Source: JAICTV01 sp035634055 (GTDB taxonomy: Bacteria; Planctomycetota; Phycisphaerae; Tepidisphaerales; Tepidisphaeraceae). From it: a DNA stretch of 14,053 nucleotides. The translations under genes and the position numbers were made by a program. This document shows positions 1-5,960 of this stretch, in pieces. Location: positions 1-14,053 of the forward strand of contig DASQDR010000198.1 in NCBI GenBank assembly GCA_035634055.1, in the 5' to 3' direction. The number at the start of each line of letters is the position of its first letter. The first letter of the stretch is position 1. Below the pieces are notes generated by a model, which ran no database searches, had not been told where the DNA came from, and was given only the letters and a program-made list of their open reading frames with translations.

Positions 1-35
1 TGGCAAATTGGGGCGGGTGGGACGAAGGGAGCGGA

Positions 36-890
36 ATGGGTCTGGCGACATCGGTGGCGCGGCGGCTGCTGCACGGCACGAGAGCAATGTCCGACGGCGG
101 TCGCAACGCCGTCCGCGCGGCGGCGCTGGCGATCGGGCTGCCGCCCTCGGCTCTCGTGCGCTACGACCTCGTCCCGCGCACCTACTACGCGCTGCCTTTC
201 CTGTTAGCGAGCCTTGAGGCCAAGCGCATGGGCTTCAAGGGGATGACGATCGTCGAGTGCGGGGTCGGCGCCGGCGGCGGGATCATCAACCTGTGCGACC
301 TCGCCGCGCTCTTCGGCCGCGAGTTCGATCTCGACTATCGCATCGTGGGCCTGGACAGCGGCGGCGGACTCCCCGATCCGCGCGACTTTCGCGACCACCC
401 GGAGGTCTGGCGGCAGGCTCAATTCGTCCACGACAAAGACGCGCTCCGCCGCCGGCTCACGCCCAACGCCAAGGTGGTCTACGGCGAGGTCCGCGAGACC
501 AGCCCGGCGGTGCTGGCAGAGGTGGACGCCGACCATCCCATTGGCTTCGTTATTTCCGACCTGGATTATTACACCTCAACCCGCGACGCCCTCGAGGGGT
601 TGATGCGCGGCCCGGCCGAGCGGTACCTGCCGACGGTCATGATGTACGCCGACGACGTCGAGATGCTGCTAACGTTCAACTCCTGGTGCGGGGAGGCGCT
701 GGCGTTCAACGAGTTCAACGAGAAGTCGGCTGACCGGAAGATCGAGCGCAAGCCCGTCCGCGTCAGCCGCGCCCCGCGCGGTTGGCACCGGCGGGTGTAC
801 GGCATCCACATCCTGGACCACCCGGCCCGGCACGCCATCGGCAAGAACGTCATGGGCGACGACCGGGAGATCAACGTCACCACGTACTGA
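36..890 (+). CDS. TylF/MycF-like class I SAM-dependent methyltransferase family protein
   Basis: 284 aa. A Rossmann-type SAM-binding loop is visible at residues 72-82 (IVECGVGAGGG), followed by the acidic residue after strand 2 (D107 in GLDSGGG). Residues 171-182 (FVISDLDYYTST) match the D-x-D-L-Y-x-S-T block of macrocin O-methyltransferase-type enzymes, and D206/D207 in MMYADDVEM sit where that family has its other metal-binding acidic residues. The likely role is metal-dependent O-methylation of a hydroxyl on a sugar or other small molecule; the substrate cannot be read from the sequence. The start at 36 is supported by a purine-rich AAGGGAG 4-5 nt upstream. Its left-hand neighbours lie outside the window, so operon membership is unknown; to the right it ends before a strong bidirectional terminator. 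The family call is by motif only and the enzymatic role is inferred. Confidence 0.75.
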   Translation: MGLATSVARRLLHGTRAMSDGGRNAVRAAALAIGLPPSALVRYDLVPRTYYALPFLLASLEAKRMGFKGMTIVECGVGAGGGIINLCDLAALFGREFDLDYRIVGLDSGGGLPDPRDFRDHPEVWRQAQFVHDKDALRRRLTPNAKVVYGEVRETSPAVLAEVDADHPIGFVISDLDYYTSTRDALEGLMRGPAERYLPTVMMYADDVEMLLTFNSWCGEALAFNEFNEKSADRKIERKPVRVSRAPRGWHRRVYGIHILDHPARHAIGKNVMGDDREINVTTY

Positions 891-922
891 CCGCCAGCGC
901 GGGAGATGCGGCAAGCAACGCG

Positions 923-960
923 AAGAGGCCCCGGAGCGCTATATGCCACCGGGGCCTCTT
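923..960. terminator. Bidirectional intrinsic-type terminator between convergent genes
   Basis: Perfect 12-bp inverted repeat: AAGAGGCCCCGG at 923-934 and CCGGGGCCTCTT at 949-960, with a 14-nt loop. On the + strand the stem ends in TT and is followed by GTTTCG. It lies in the 107-nt gap between the methyltransferase stop (890) and the leuC stop (998), where both transcripts must end. Confidence 0.85.
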
Positions 961-997
961 GTTTCGTCATCCGCAGATGGACCCGCCGCGGCGGCGC

Positions 998-2404
998 CTA
1001 CATCACCCCGGCCATCCCCGTCTCGATTGGTTGCGAGACGTACTCGCGGGGGTCGGTCACGTAGCCGGTCAGGGCGCTGGCGGCGACGGTGAGGGGGCTG
1101 GCGAGGTAGACGGCGGACTTGGTGCTTCCCATCCGGCCGGGGAAGTTGCGGTTGGTGGTGCTGATGCAGGTCAGCGCCTCGTTCAGCCGCCCGAAGGTGT
1201 CGACCGGGCCACCCAGGCAGGCGCCGCAGCCGCTGGGGCCGAGCAGGCAGCCGGCATCGGCGAGGACCTCTTCGATGCTCTTCTCGTTGGTGTCCTTGGC
1301 CACGCCGCGCAGGTTGAGCGTCTTCATGTCGCGGTGTACCTCGGTGCTGCCGGGGACGACGTAGGTCGGGATGCGGACCTTGTTCCCCTTGAGCAGGTTG
1401 GCGGCCATGATCATGTCGGTGATCTTGCCGCCGGTACACGAGCCGATGTACGCGCGGTCGAGCTTGACGTCGCGGCAGTTGCGCGCGGTGTCCTTGTTGT
1501 CGGGGCTGTGGGGCTTGGCGACCATCGGTTCCATGGTGCTCAGGTCCCACTCGTACTCGGCGAAGTAGCGGGCGTCGCGGTCGTCAGTGAAGACTTCCCA
1601 CTCCTTGATGCGGCTGCGGGCGCGGACGTACTGGAGGGTCTTCTCGTCGACGTCGCAGACGCCGTTCTTCCCGCCCGCCTCGATCGCCATGTTGGTCAGG
1701 GTCATCCGGTCCTCAAGGTTGAGCGAGCGGATGCCGTCGCCGGCGAAGTACATCGCGCGGTAGGTGGCGCCATCGACGCCGATCTCCCCGATGACCGCCA
1801 GGATCAGGTCCTTGGCCGTCAGGTAGGGGGGGATCTGGCCATGGAAGGTGAACTTCATGGTCGGCGGGACCTTCAGCCAGGTCTTGCCGGCGCCGAGGGT
1901 GAAGGCGGCGTCGGTGTTGCCGACGCCGGTGGCGAACTGCCCGAAGGCGCCGGCGGTGCAGGTGTGGCTATCGGTGCCGAGCAGGATCTCGCCGGGGCGG
2001 ATGTGCCCCTCTTCCGGCAGCGCCTTGTGACAGACGCCCTTGTAGCTGGTCTTGGTCGGGTCGAGGTACGGGCTGGGCATGCCCGGCTCGTTCTTCACGA
2101 ATTCCGGGTCGTAGTAGTACTTCAGCCCCTGTTGCTTGACGAAGTCGCGCAGGGTCTGGACGTTGCGGTGGCACTTGAGGTCGGCGGTAAAGATGTAGTG
2201 GTCGGGGATGATGACCACCCCTTCCTTGTTCCAGACCTTGGCGTCCTTGCCGAACTTCTCGTAGAAGATGCCAATGGTCCCCGGCCCGCACACGTCGTGG
2301 GTCATGAGCACGTCCACGTTCACCCAGACGTTGTCCTCGGGGGCGACGTGGCTCTTCCCGGCGTGCTTGGCCAGGATCTTCTCGGTCATCGTCATACCGG
2401 GCAT
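998..2404 (-). CDS. leuC: 3-isopropylmalate dehydratase large subunit (aconitase superfamily)
   Basis: 468 aa from ATG at 2404. LeuC isomerises 2- to 3-isopropylmalate in leucine biosynthesis, in the cytoplasm, using a 4Fe-4S cluster. The cluster cysteines are visible: C323 in YIGSCTGGK, and C393 and C396 in SGCGACLGG. LLGTDSHTCTAGAFGQFATG (141-160) is the other aconitase-family signature. The segment around residues 99-140, with YKGVCHKALPEEGHIRPGE, and the C-terminal TNRNFPGRMG and LTGYVTDPRE blocks resemble plant/cyanobacterial LeuC more than the shorter archaeal type. The start at 2404 (MPGMTMTEK) is chosen because AGGAG lies 8 nt upstream; the reading frame stays open to 2701 but that extension overlaps the rhomboid gene and is not protein-like. 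No leuD small subunit lies next to it: downstream is a convergent methyltransferase. A homoaconitase-type role cannot be fully excluded. Confidence 0.93.
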   Translation of the reverse strand: MPGMTMTEKILAKHAGKSHVAPEDNVWVNVDVLMTHDVCGPGTIGIFYEKFGKDAKVWNKEGVVIIPDHYIFTADLKCHRNVQTLRDFVKQQGLKYYYDPEFVKNEPGMPSPYLDPTKTSYKGVCHKALPEEGHIRPGEILLGTDSHTCTAGAFGQFATGVGNTDAAFTLGAGKTWLKVPPTMKFTFHGQIPPYLTAKDLILAVIGEIGVDGATYRAMYFAGDGIRSLNLEDRMTLTNMAIEAGGKNGVCDVDEKTLQYVRARSRIKEWEVFTDDRDARYFAEYEWDLSTMEPMVAKPHSPDNKDTARNCRDVKLDRAYIGSCTGGKITDMIMAANLLKGNKVRIPTYVVPGSTEVHRDMKTLNLRGVAKDTNEKSIEEVLADAGCLLGPSGCGACLGGPVDTFGRLNEALTCISTTNRNFPGRMGSTKSAVYLASPLTVAASALTGYVTDPREYVSQPIETGMAGVM

Positions 2405-2412
2405 CGAAGCGA

Positions 2413-2417
2413 CTCCT
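2413..2417 (-). promoter_or_regulatory. Shine-Dalgarno site of leuC
   Basis: AGGAG on the minus strand, 8 nt before the ATG at 2404. It fixes the leuC start and shows that this genome does use Shine-Dalgarno initiation for some genes. Confidence 0.75.
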
Positions 2418-2449
2418 GTCGGTGGGTCAGGGGGAAAAACAGAGGTACG

Positions 2450-2455
2450 AGTATA
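2450..2455 (-). promoter_or_regulatory. Probable -10 box of leuC
   Basis: TATACT on the minus strand (5 of 6 match to TATAAT). Transcription would begin near 2443, giving a leader of about 40 nt that contains the Shine-Dalgarno site. No good -35 hexamer is visible at 17 bp spacing. The leader holds no run of leucine codons, so there is no sign of a leucine attenuator. Confidence 0.45.
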
Positions 2456-2471
2456 GCGGGCGGGGGGTTTG

Positions 2472-2528
2472 GCTTCCACGCGGGGGAAGCTCGGCGAAGC
2501 GGGGGGAGATCCGCGACTGCCGTCGCGG
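2472..2528. repeat. Two small perfect hairpins in the leuC-rhomboid divergent region
   Basis: First hairpin: GCTTCC at 2472-2477 pairs with GGAAGC at 2485-2490 (6 bp, 7-nt loop). Second: CCGCGAC at 2511-2517 pairs with GTCGCGG at 2522-2528 (7 bp, 4-nt loop). They lie between the two divergent promoters, so they could be operator sites, or cruciforms. In GC-rich DNA short palindromes are common, so function is unproven. Confidence 0.35.
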
Positions 2529-2592
2529 CTCGAAGCGTGAGGGGCGGGAGTTGCGTACTGCGGCCGCGGATGACGCCGGTTGGGGGATTCCC

Positions 2593-2598
2593 TATAGT
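2593..2598 (+). promoter_or_regulatory. -10 box directly upstream of the rhomboid start
   Basis: TATAGT (5 of 6 match) ends 8 nt before ATG at 2607. No Shine-Dalgarno sequence lies between, so the transcript probably starts at or within a few nucleotides of the start codon. A poor -35 candidate (GATGAC, 2569-2574) lies 18 bp upstream. Confidence 0.5.
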
Positions 2599-2606
2599 CG
2601 GCCGCG

Positions 2607-3338
2607 ATGGGGCTGGCGGATCGGGAATACATGCGGCCGACGCGGCGGGAGTTCGCGCACGTTCGGCCGGGCTCGGTTACCGCGTGGCTCATCTTCCTCA
2701 ACGTGCTGGTCTACGTAGCCGACAGAATGCTGCTCCGCTGGCTGCCCACGTACGACCTCCAGTTCGCCGGCAGGGTTCTGTACTCGTTCAAGCCGATCGA
2801 GTTCTGGGGGCACTTCTCCTACCTCACCGGGATCCACTACTTGCAGTTCTGGCGGTTGGGCACGTTCCAGTTCCTGCACGCAAACTTTGAGCACCTGCTG
2901 TTCAACATGATGGCGCTGTTCTTCTTCGGCCCGATGGTCGAGCGCTACCTGACGCCGCGACAGTTCCTGCCGTTCTACCTGCTCAGCGGGATCGGCGGGG
3001 GGGCGGCTTACCTGCTGCTGCTGTTGATGGGCTTCCGGATCGCGGCGCCATGGGTGCCGCTGATCGGCGCGTCGGCGGGGATCTTCGGCATCCTCGTAGC
3101 GGCCGCTCGGATCGCGCCCAACGCGGTGGTGCTGCTGCTGGGGGCGATCCCGATGCGGCTGCGCGTGCTGGTGTGGCTGTTCATTGCCTACGCGCTCTTC
3201 CAGGTCCTCTTCCGCGGCTCCAACGCCGGCGGCGAAGCCGCCCACCTGGGCGGGGCGGCCGTCGGCTTCCTCCTCATGCGCTTTCCGCAGGTCCTGGAGC
3301 GGATCGCCTGGCTGGGCAAGCGCGCGCCGCCTTTCTGA
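2607..3338 (+). CDS. Rhomboid family intramembrane serine protease
   Basis: 243 aa. Rhomboids cut transmembrane segments of membrane proteins inside the lipid bilayer. The full active-site set is present: the HxxxxHxxxN motif at H91, H96 and N100 (HANFEHLLFNMM), the nucleophile S156 in GASAGIFG, and the catalytic H213 in EAAHLGGAAVGF. The six-helix core is recognisable: helices near 24-44, 95-112, 121-142, 150-168, 174-200 and 208-224, with a wet, aromatic-rich loop between the first two. It should be catalytically competent. The start at 2607 is preferred because of the -10 box 8 nt before it; an in-frame ATG at 2631 (residue 9) is the alternative. It is monocistronic, diverging from leuC and converging on the SMP-30 gene. 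The stop codon lies inside an octamer repeat. Its substrate is unknown. Confidence 0.9.
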   Translation: MGLADREYMRPTRREFAHVRPGSVTAWLIFLNVLVYVADRMLLRWLPTYDLQFAGRVLYSFKPIEFWGHFSYLTGIHYLQFWRLGTFQFLHANFEHLLFNMMALFFFGPMVERYLTPRQFLPFYLLSGIGGGAAYLLLLLMGFRIAAPWVPLIGASAGIFGILVAAARIAPNAVVLLLGAIPMRLRVLVWLFIAYALFQVLFRGSNAGGEAAHLGGAAVGFLLMRFPQVLERIAWLGKRAPPF

Positions 3339-3420
3339 CGATGACCGGGTGACCGGGCGAGAAAGAGTTCGCGCCGTTCGTCTGCGTGGTGTCACCTCGC
3401 CGTTCACCTCGTCATCGTCA
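3336..3420. repeat. Convergent inverted repeat built from TGACNNGG octamers; likely bidirectional terminator
   Basis: The left arm (3336-3361) contains two perfect tandem octamers, TGACCGGG at 3342-3349 and 3350-3357, preceded by TGACGA. The right arm (about 3395-3420), read on the minus strand, is TGACGATGACGAGGTGAACG and onward, and matches the left arm at about 22 of 26 positions. The rhomboid TGA (3336-3338) and the SMP-30 TGA (3404-3406, minus) are both part of the arms. The pair could fold into a long imperfect stem in either transcript. Confidence 0.6.
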
Positions 3421-4345
3421 CCTGCGCCGCGTCCCTCACCAGCACCGGTACCGAGTAGAGCGACGTGCGCGCGGTGATGAACAGCGTCTTGCCGTCCGTG
3501 CCGCCCCAGGCGAGGTTGGCCGCGCCTTCCGGAACCTGGATCCGGCCGATGAGCTTTCCGTCCGGCGCGAAGATCTGCACGCCGTCCCCGGCGCTGGACC
3601 AGACGTTTCCCTTCTCGTCGCAGCGGATGCCGTCGGGCACGCCCTTGTCGATCTTGCAAAGAACCTCGCCGCCGGCGAGCGTGCCGTCGTCGTTCACGGT
3701 GAACTTGCGGATGTGCCGCGGGCGCCCGCTGTCGGCGATGTAAAGCGTCTTCTGGTCCGGCGAGAAGGCCAGCCCGTTCGGCCGGTCGAAGTCGGTGGCA
3801 ACGGGGCGGACCTCCTTCGTCCCGGGATCAAAGCGAAAGACGTAGTTCCCCGGCATCTCCTTCTTGAACCCCTTGGGCATGTTGTAAGGCGGATCGGTGA
3901 ACCACATCGTGCCGTCGCGCCTGATGACGATGTCGTTGGGGCTGTTGAACCGCTTGCCGTCCCAGCGGTCAACGATCGTCTCCCACTTCTCCAGCTTGCG
4001 ATCGAAGCGCACGACGCGCTGCGCGTACTCCTGGCAGCCGATGACGAAGCCGTCGAGGTCGAGCGTGTGACCGTTGGGGTGATCCGCCGGCTGGCGGTGG
4101 ACCTTCAGGCCAGTGCCGGCGTTCCAAATCATGGTCGCGTCGTTGGGCTGGTCGCTGAAGAAGACCGACCCGCCGCCGGGCACCTGCGGGTCGGCCACCC
4201 ACACCGGGCCCTCGGTAAACTTCATCCCGCTGCAGAGCTTTTCCACCCTGGCGTCGGGCGCGACCAGGCCGGCGAGGTCGGGCGTCTGTGCCATGAGGGC
4301 TCCCGTCATCAGAAACGTCACGCCAATCATCGTAGCGATGCGCAT
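3404..4345 (-). CDS. Secreted SMP-30/gluconolactonase/LRE-like family protein
   Basis: 313 aa. The N-terminus (MRIATMIGVTFLMTGALMAQ) is a typical signal peptide, so the mature protein should be periplasmic or secreted. The rest is a six-bladed beta-propeller of the SMP-30 family: E45 in FTEGPVW, N137 in NSPNDIVI, N190 in DRPNGLAF and D238 in VPDGIRCDEKGNVW correspond to the divalent-metal ligands and substrate-site residues of the family. The family hydrolyses sugar lactones; this protein is probably a lactonase, but substrate and even activity are inferred. The last residues (VTMTR) are encoded by the octamer repeat at the gene end, so the C-terminal tail may be a by-product of repeat insertion. 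It diverges from a four-TM membrane protein with 95 nt between starts. I see no Shine-Dalgarno sequence. Confidence 0.88.
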   Translation of the reverse strand: MRIATMIGVTFLMTGALMAQTPDLAGLVAPDARVEKLCSGMKFTEGPVWVADPQVPGGGSVFFSDQPNDATMIWNAGTGLKVHRQPADHPNGHTLDLDGFVIGCQEYAQRVVRFDRKLEKWETIVDRWDGKRFNSPNDIVIRRDGTMWFTDPPYNMPKGFKKEMPGNYVFRFDPGTKEVRPVATDFDRPNGLAFSPDQKTLYIADSGRPRHIRKFTVNDDGTLAGGEVLCKIDKGVPDGIRCDEKGNVWSSAGDGVQIFAPDGKLIGRIQVPEGAANLAWGGTDGKTLFITARTSLYSVPVLVRDAAQVTMTR

Positions 4346-4358
4346 GGCGTGGTAAGGT

Positions 4359-4371
4359 GCGGCAAAGCCGC
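4359..4371. repeat. Small hairpin in the divergent SMP-30/four-TM promoter region
   Basis: GCGGC-AAA-GCCGC, a perfect 5-bp stem with a 3-nt loop, 14 nt from the SMP-30 start. It is followed by a GCGGC-rich stretch at about 4384-4406. It may be an operator or a leader hairpin; no -10 box is obvious in this 95-nt gap. Confidence 0.3.
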
Positions 4372-4428
4372 GACGTTGTACAGGGCGGCGCGGCGCGGCG
4401 CGGCGGGAAGCGGGGAGGCGGGAAGCGC

Positions 4429-4433
4429 GGAGG
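4429..4433 (+). promoter_or_regulatory. Shine-Dalgarno site that sets a GTG start
   Basis: GGAGG, 7 nt before the GTG at 4441. It decides in favour of the GTG start over the in-frame ATG at 4357, whose extra N-terminal residues are a low-complexity Arg/Gly run encoded by GCGGC repeats. Confidence 0.7.
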
Positions 4434-4440
4434 CAGTTCT

Positions 4441-4896
4441 GTGAACGGCGAAATTGGCAGCGGAAATCTCATCACCCTTCGCATCATCTGGGCGGCCATG
4501 CTGCTGGGACAGTTGGTGTACCTCGGCGTGGCGCTGGCGATCGGCTCGCCGGAAAATCGCAATGACGACCTGCAGCGACTGCTGCTCTACGTGTTGATCG
4601 CGATGGCGGTGAGCAGCATCGCCGTGGGGTTCATTCTCCGCGGCATCCTCTACCAGCGCAACCGCCAGCCGGACGGCGCGGTCGCGGCGGGCGCATACAG
4701 CACGGGGAACATCCTGTTCTATGCGATGTGCGAGGGCGTCGGCCTGTTCGGCATCACCTGCACGCTGCTCAACGGCGGGTTCTCGGCGCACACGGCGGTC
4801 GCGCTGGGAGCGATGGTGGTCCTGCTGCTGAACTTCCCCACCGGCCGCCCGCTGCGCCGCGACGACGCCATCCGGCCGATCCACCGGCACGAGTAG
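4441..4896 (+). CDS. Small four-helix integral membrane protein, function unknown
   Basis: 151 aa from GTG. Four hydrophobic helices are visible at about residues 10-34 (LITLRIIWAAMLLGQLVYLG), 46-68 (LLLYVLIAMAVSSIAVGFIL), 84-107 (with YAMCEGVGLFGITCTLL) and 112-130. The glutamate in the third helix (AMCEGVGLFG) is in the middle of a membrane segment. This general layout, with an acidic helix followed by a short loop and a last helix ending in FPTGRP, resembles small conserved hypothetical membrane proteins of acidobacteria and planctomycetes, but I do not recognise a named family. It stands alone: divergent from the SMP-30 gene and convergent with the metallophosphoesterase. Confidence 0.75.
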   Translation: MNGEIGSGNLITLRIIWAAMLLGQLVYLGVALAIGSPENRNDDLQRLLLYVLIAMAVSSIAVGFILRGILYQRNRQPDGAVAAGAYSTGNILFYAMCEGVGLFGITCTLLNGGFSAHTAVALGAMVVLLLNFPTGRPLRRDDAIRPIHRHE

Positions 4897-4899
4897 CGA

Positions 4900-4936
4900 T
4901 GCCGCCGGACGGCACGCGCGCGAGGCGACGCGCGCG
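4900..4936. terminator. Two GC hairpins between convergent stops
   Basis: TGCCG/CGGCA (4900-4904 and 4910-4914, 5-nt loop) is followed at once by CGCGCGCG at 4915-4922 and 4929-4936 around the loop AGGCGA. The second is a perfect 8-bp all-GC stem, symmetric for both transcripts. It sits in the 48-nt gap between the four-TM gene stop (4896) and the phosphoesterase stop (4945). No T-tract follows, so this is a possible terminator or 3'-end protecting structure. Confidence 0.45.
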
Positions 4937-4944
4937 AAGTGATC

Positions 4945-5805
4945 TCAAGCCTCCAGCACCTCGAACCGCTTGCTGCGGTACCCGCTGCCGATGTTGACCG
5001 CGCGGACGTGACCCACCTGTGCCGTCGCCGGGAAATGGCTGTGGCCGCAATAGGCGTGGCGGACGTTGGAGTATCGCAGCAGCACGTCGCCGATGGCGTC
5101 GCTGCCGAGGTACGCCTTGGCGAAGTCCCACTGCGCCGAGTGCGGCGGAGGCAGCAGCGCGCGGAACGGGAGGTGGTGAACGGCCGCCACCACCTTTGGC
5201 ACGTGCGCCAGCGCCGCGAGCTGCGCGTCCAGCCGGGCCAGCAACTCCGCGAGGAACGCCTCGTCGCTCCGCCCCAGGGTGATGAACTTCCCGTCGTTCC
5301 ACCGCGCGACGACCGCCCGCGCGTGCGGCGGGAGGTCGTCCGCATCCGCCAGGAGCGCTTCATACCCTCCCAGGTACGCCGCCGCGCCGGGCGAAATTTT
5401 CGCTTCATAGAAGCGCTTCGGGATCCCGAGGCTCGCCTGCGCGTAGGAAAAATCGTACCACCCGACGCTGCCGACGATCGCCACGTCGCCGGCGAGCAGC
5501 GGTTCGTCCTCCAGCCACTGCCACCCCAACGCGCGAACGCGTCGCGGCAGTTCCTTGCGAAAGATCGCGTAGCTGTCGCCGCGCAGCGTCCACAATTCGT
5601 GGTTCCCCGCCACGAACAGCTTCGGGCCGGCGAAGGTGAAGCGCGACAGGCACTGCTCGAGCGCGTCCCCGTCCGCCACGGCCGCGTCGCCGATCACCAC
5701 CACCGCGTCCCCGCCCGCCCGGTTCATCTGGTCGATCACCTCCACCGCCAGCGGATAACTTCGCGCGTGGTTGAAGTGCAGGTCGGCCGTGAGCAGGAGG
5801 CGCAT
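4945..5805 (-). CDS. Calcineurin-like metallophosphoesterase
   Basis: 286 aa, cytoplasmic (no signal peptide or membrane segment). All the family's dinuclear-metal motifs are present and in order: D8 and H10 (TADLHFNH), D40 (VIGDAAVADGD), N68-H69 (VAGNHE), H210/H211 (AAVHHLPF), and H255 and H257 (CGHSHF). It should therefore be an active phosphoesterase; these enzymes act on nucleotides, nucleic acids, phosphoproteins or phospholipids, and the substrate here cannot be told. The start at 5805 (MRLLLTADLH) is chosen because the first motif follows at once, as usual in the family, and because TACAAT ends 6 nt upstream; the frame stays open to 5868 but that stretch reads through octamer repeats. 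It is a single gene, divergent from the ABC unit. Confidence 0.88.
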   Translation of the reverse strand: MRLLLTADLHFNHARSYPLAVEVIDQMNRAGGDAVVVIGDAAVADGDALEQCLSRFTFAGPKLFVAGNHELWTLRGDSYAIFRKELPRRVRALGWQWLEDEPLLAGDVAIVGSVGWYDFSYAQASLGIPKRFYEAKISPGAAAYLGGYEALLADADDLPPHARAVVARWNDGKFITLGRSDEAFLAELLARLDAQLAALAHVPKVVAAVHHLPFRALLPPPHSAQWDFAKAYLGSDAIGDVLLRYSNVRHAYCGHSHFPATAQVGHVRAVNIGSGYRSKRFEVLEA

Positions 5806-5811
5806 CGTGCG

Positions 5812-5817
5812 ATTGTA
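5812..5817 (-). promoter_or_regulatory. -10 box directly upstream of the metallophosphoesterase start
   Basis: TACAAT on the minus strand (5 of 6 match) ends 6 nt before ATG at 5805. At usual spacing the first transcribed base would be the A of the start codon. No Shine-Dalgarno sequence is present. Confidence 0.55.
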
Positions 5818-5832
5818 CGCGAGCGGCGAGGA

Positions 5833-5919
5833 TGACAGGGTGACAAGGTGAAGGCGACAACGTGACAAGCCGAGGGCGGGCGCCGGCGCGTTGGCTTCGT
5901 CACCTTGTCGCCGGTCACC
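5833..5919. repeat. Degenerate TGACAAGG octamer array in inverted halves
   Basis: The left half (5833-5870) reads as units TGACAGGG, TGACAAGG, TGAAGG, CGACAACG and TGACAAGC. The right half (about 5896-5919) has the same units on the minus strand (TGACCGG, CGACAAGG, TGACGAAG). GGTGACAAGGTGA at 5839-5851 pairs with TCACCTTGTCGCC at 5900-5912 at 12 of 13 positions, the other being a G-T pair. It lies in the divergent gap between the phosphoesterase and ABC ATPase genes, upstream of both -10 boxes. Confidence 0.6.
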
Positions 5920-5945
5920 CCCTCTCCTTGTGATCGCGGGCCGGC

Positions 5946-5951
5946 TATCAT
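5946..5951 (+). promoter_or_regulatory. -10 box directly upstream of the ABC ATPase start
   Basis: TATCAT (5 of 6 match) ends 9 nt before ATG at 5961, with no Shine-Dalgarno sequence between. The mRNA would have a leader of about 0-4 nt. No convincing -35 hexamer is seen. Confidence 0.5.
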
Positions 5952-5960
5952 CGTTCGCGC

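Noticed and set aside
2405..2600. Possible leucine attenuator or T-box upstream of leuC
   Set aside because: No run of Leu codons, no T-box consensus and no terminator with a T-tract in the leader.
2405..2701. Upstream in-frame extension of leuC
   Set aside because: It would overlap the rhomboid start and run through the divergent promoter. The Shine-Dalgarno site at 2413-2417 and family alignment place the start at 2404.
782..2890. A 702-codon open frame on the + strand across leuC
   Set aside because: It is antisense to leuC, which has all three cluster cysteines and a Shine-Dalgarno site. Its translation is a Gly/Ala/Val/Asp-rich low-complexity product typical of a GC-rich shadow frame.
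2592..4444. Long antisense frames opposite the rhomboid (minus, 2592-3659) and SMP-30 (plus, 3386-4444) genes
   Set aside because: Both read as low-complexity Arg/Gln/Glu/His or Val/Asp/Gly/Ala-rich products and lie opposite genes with complete catalytic motifs.
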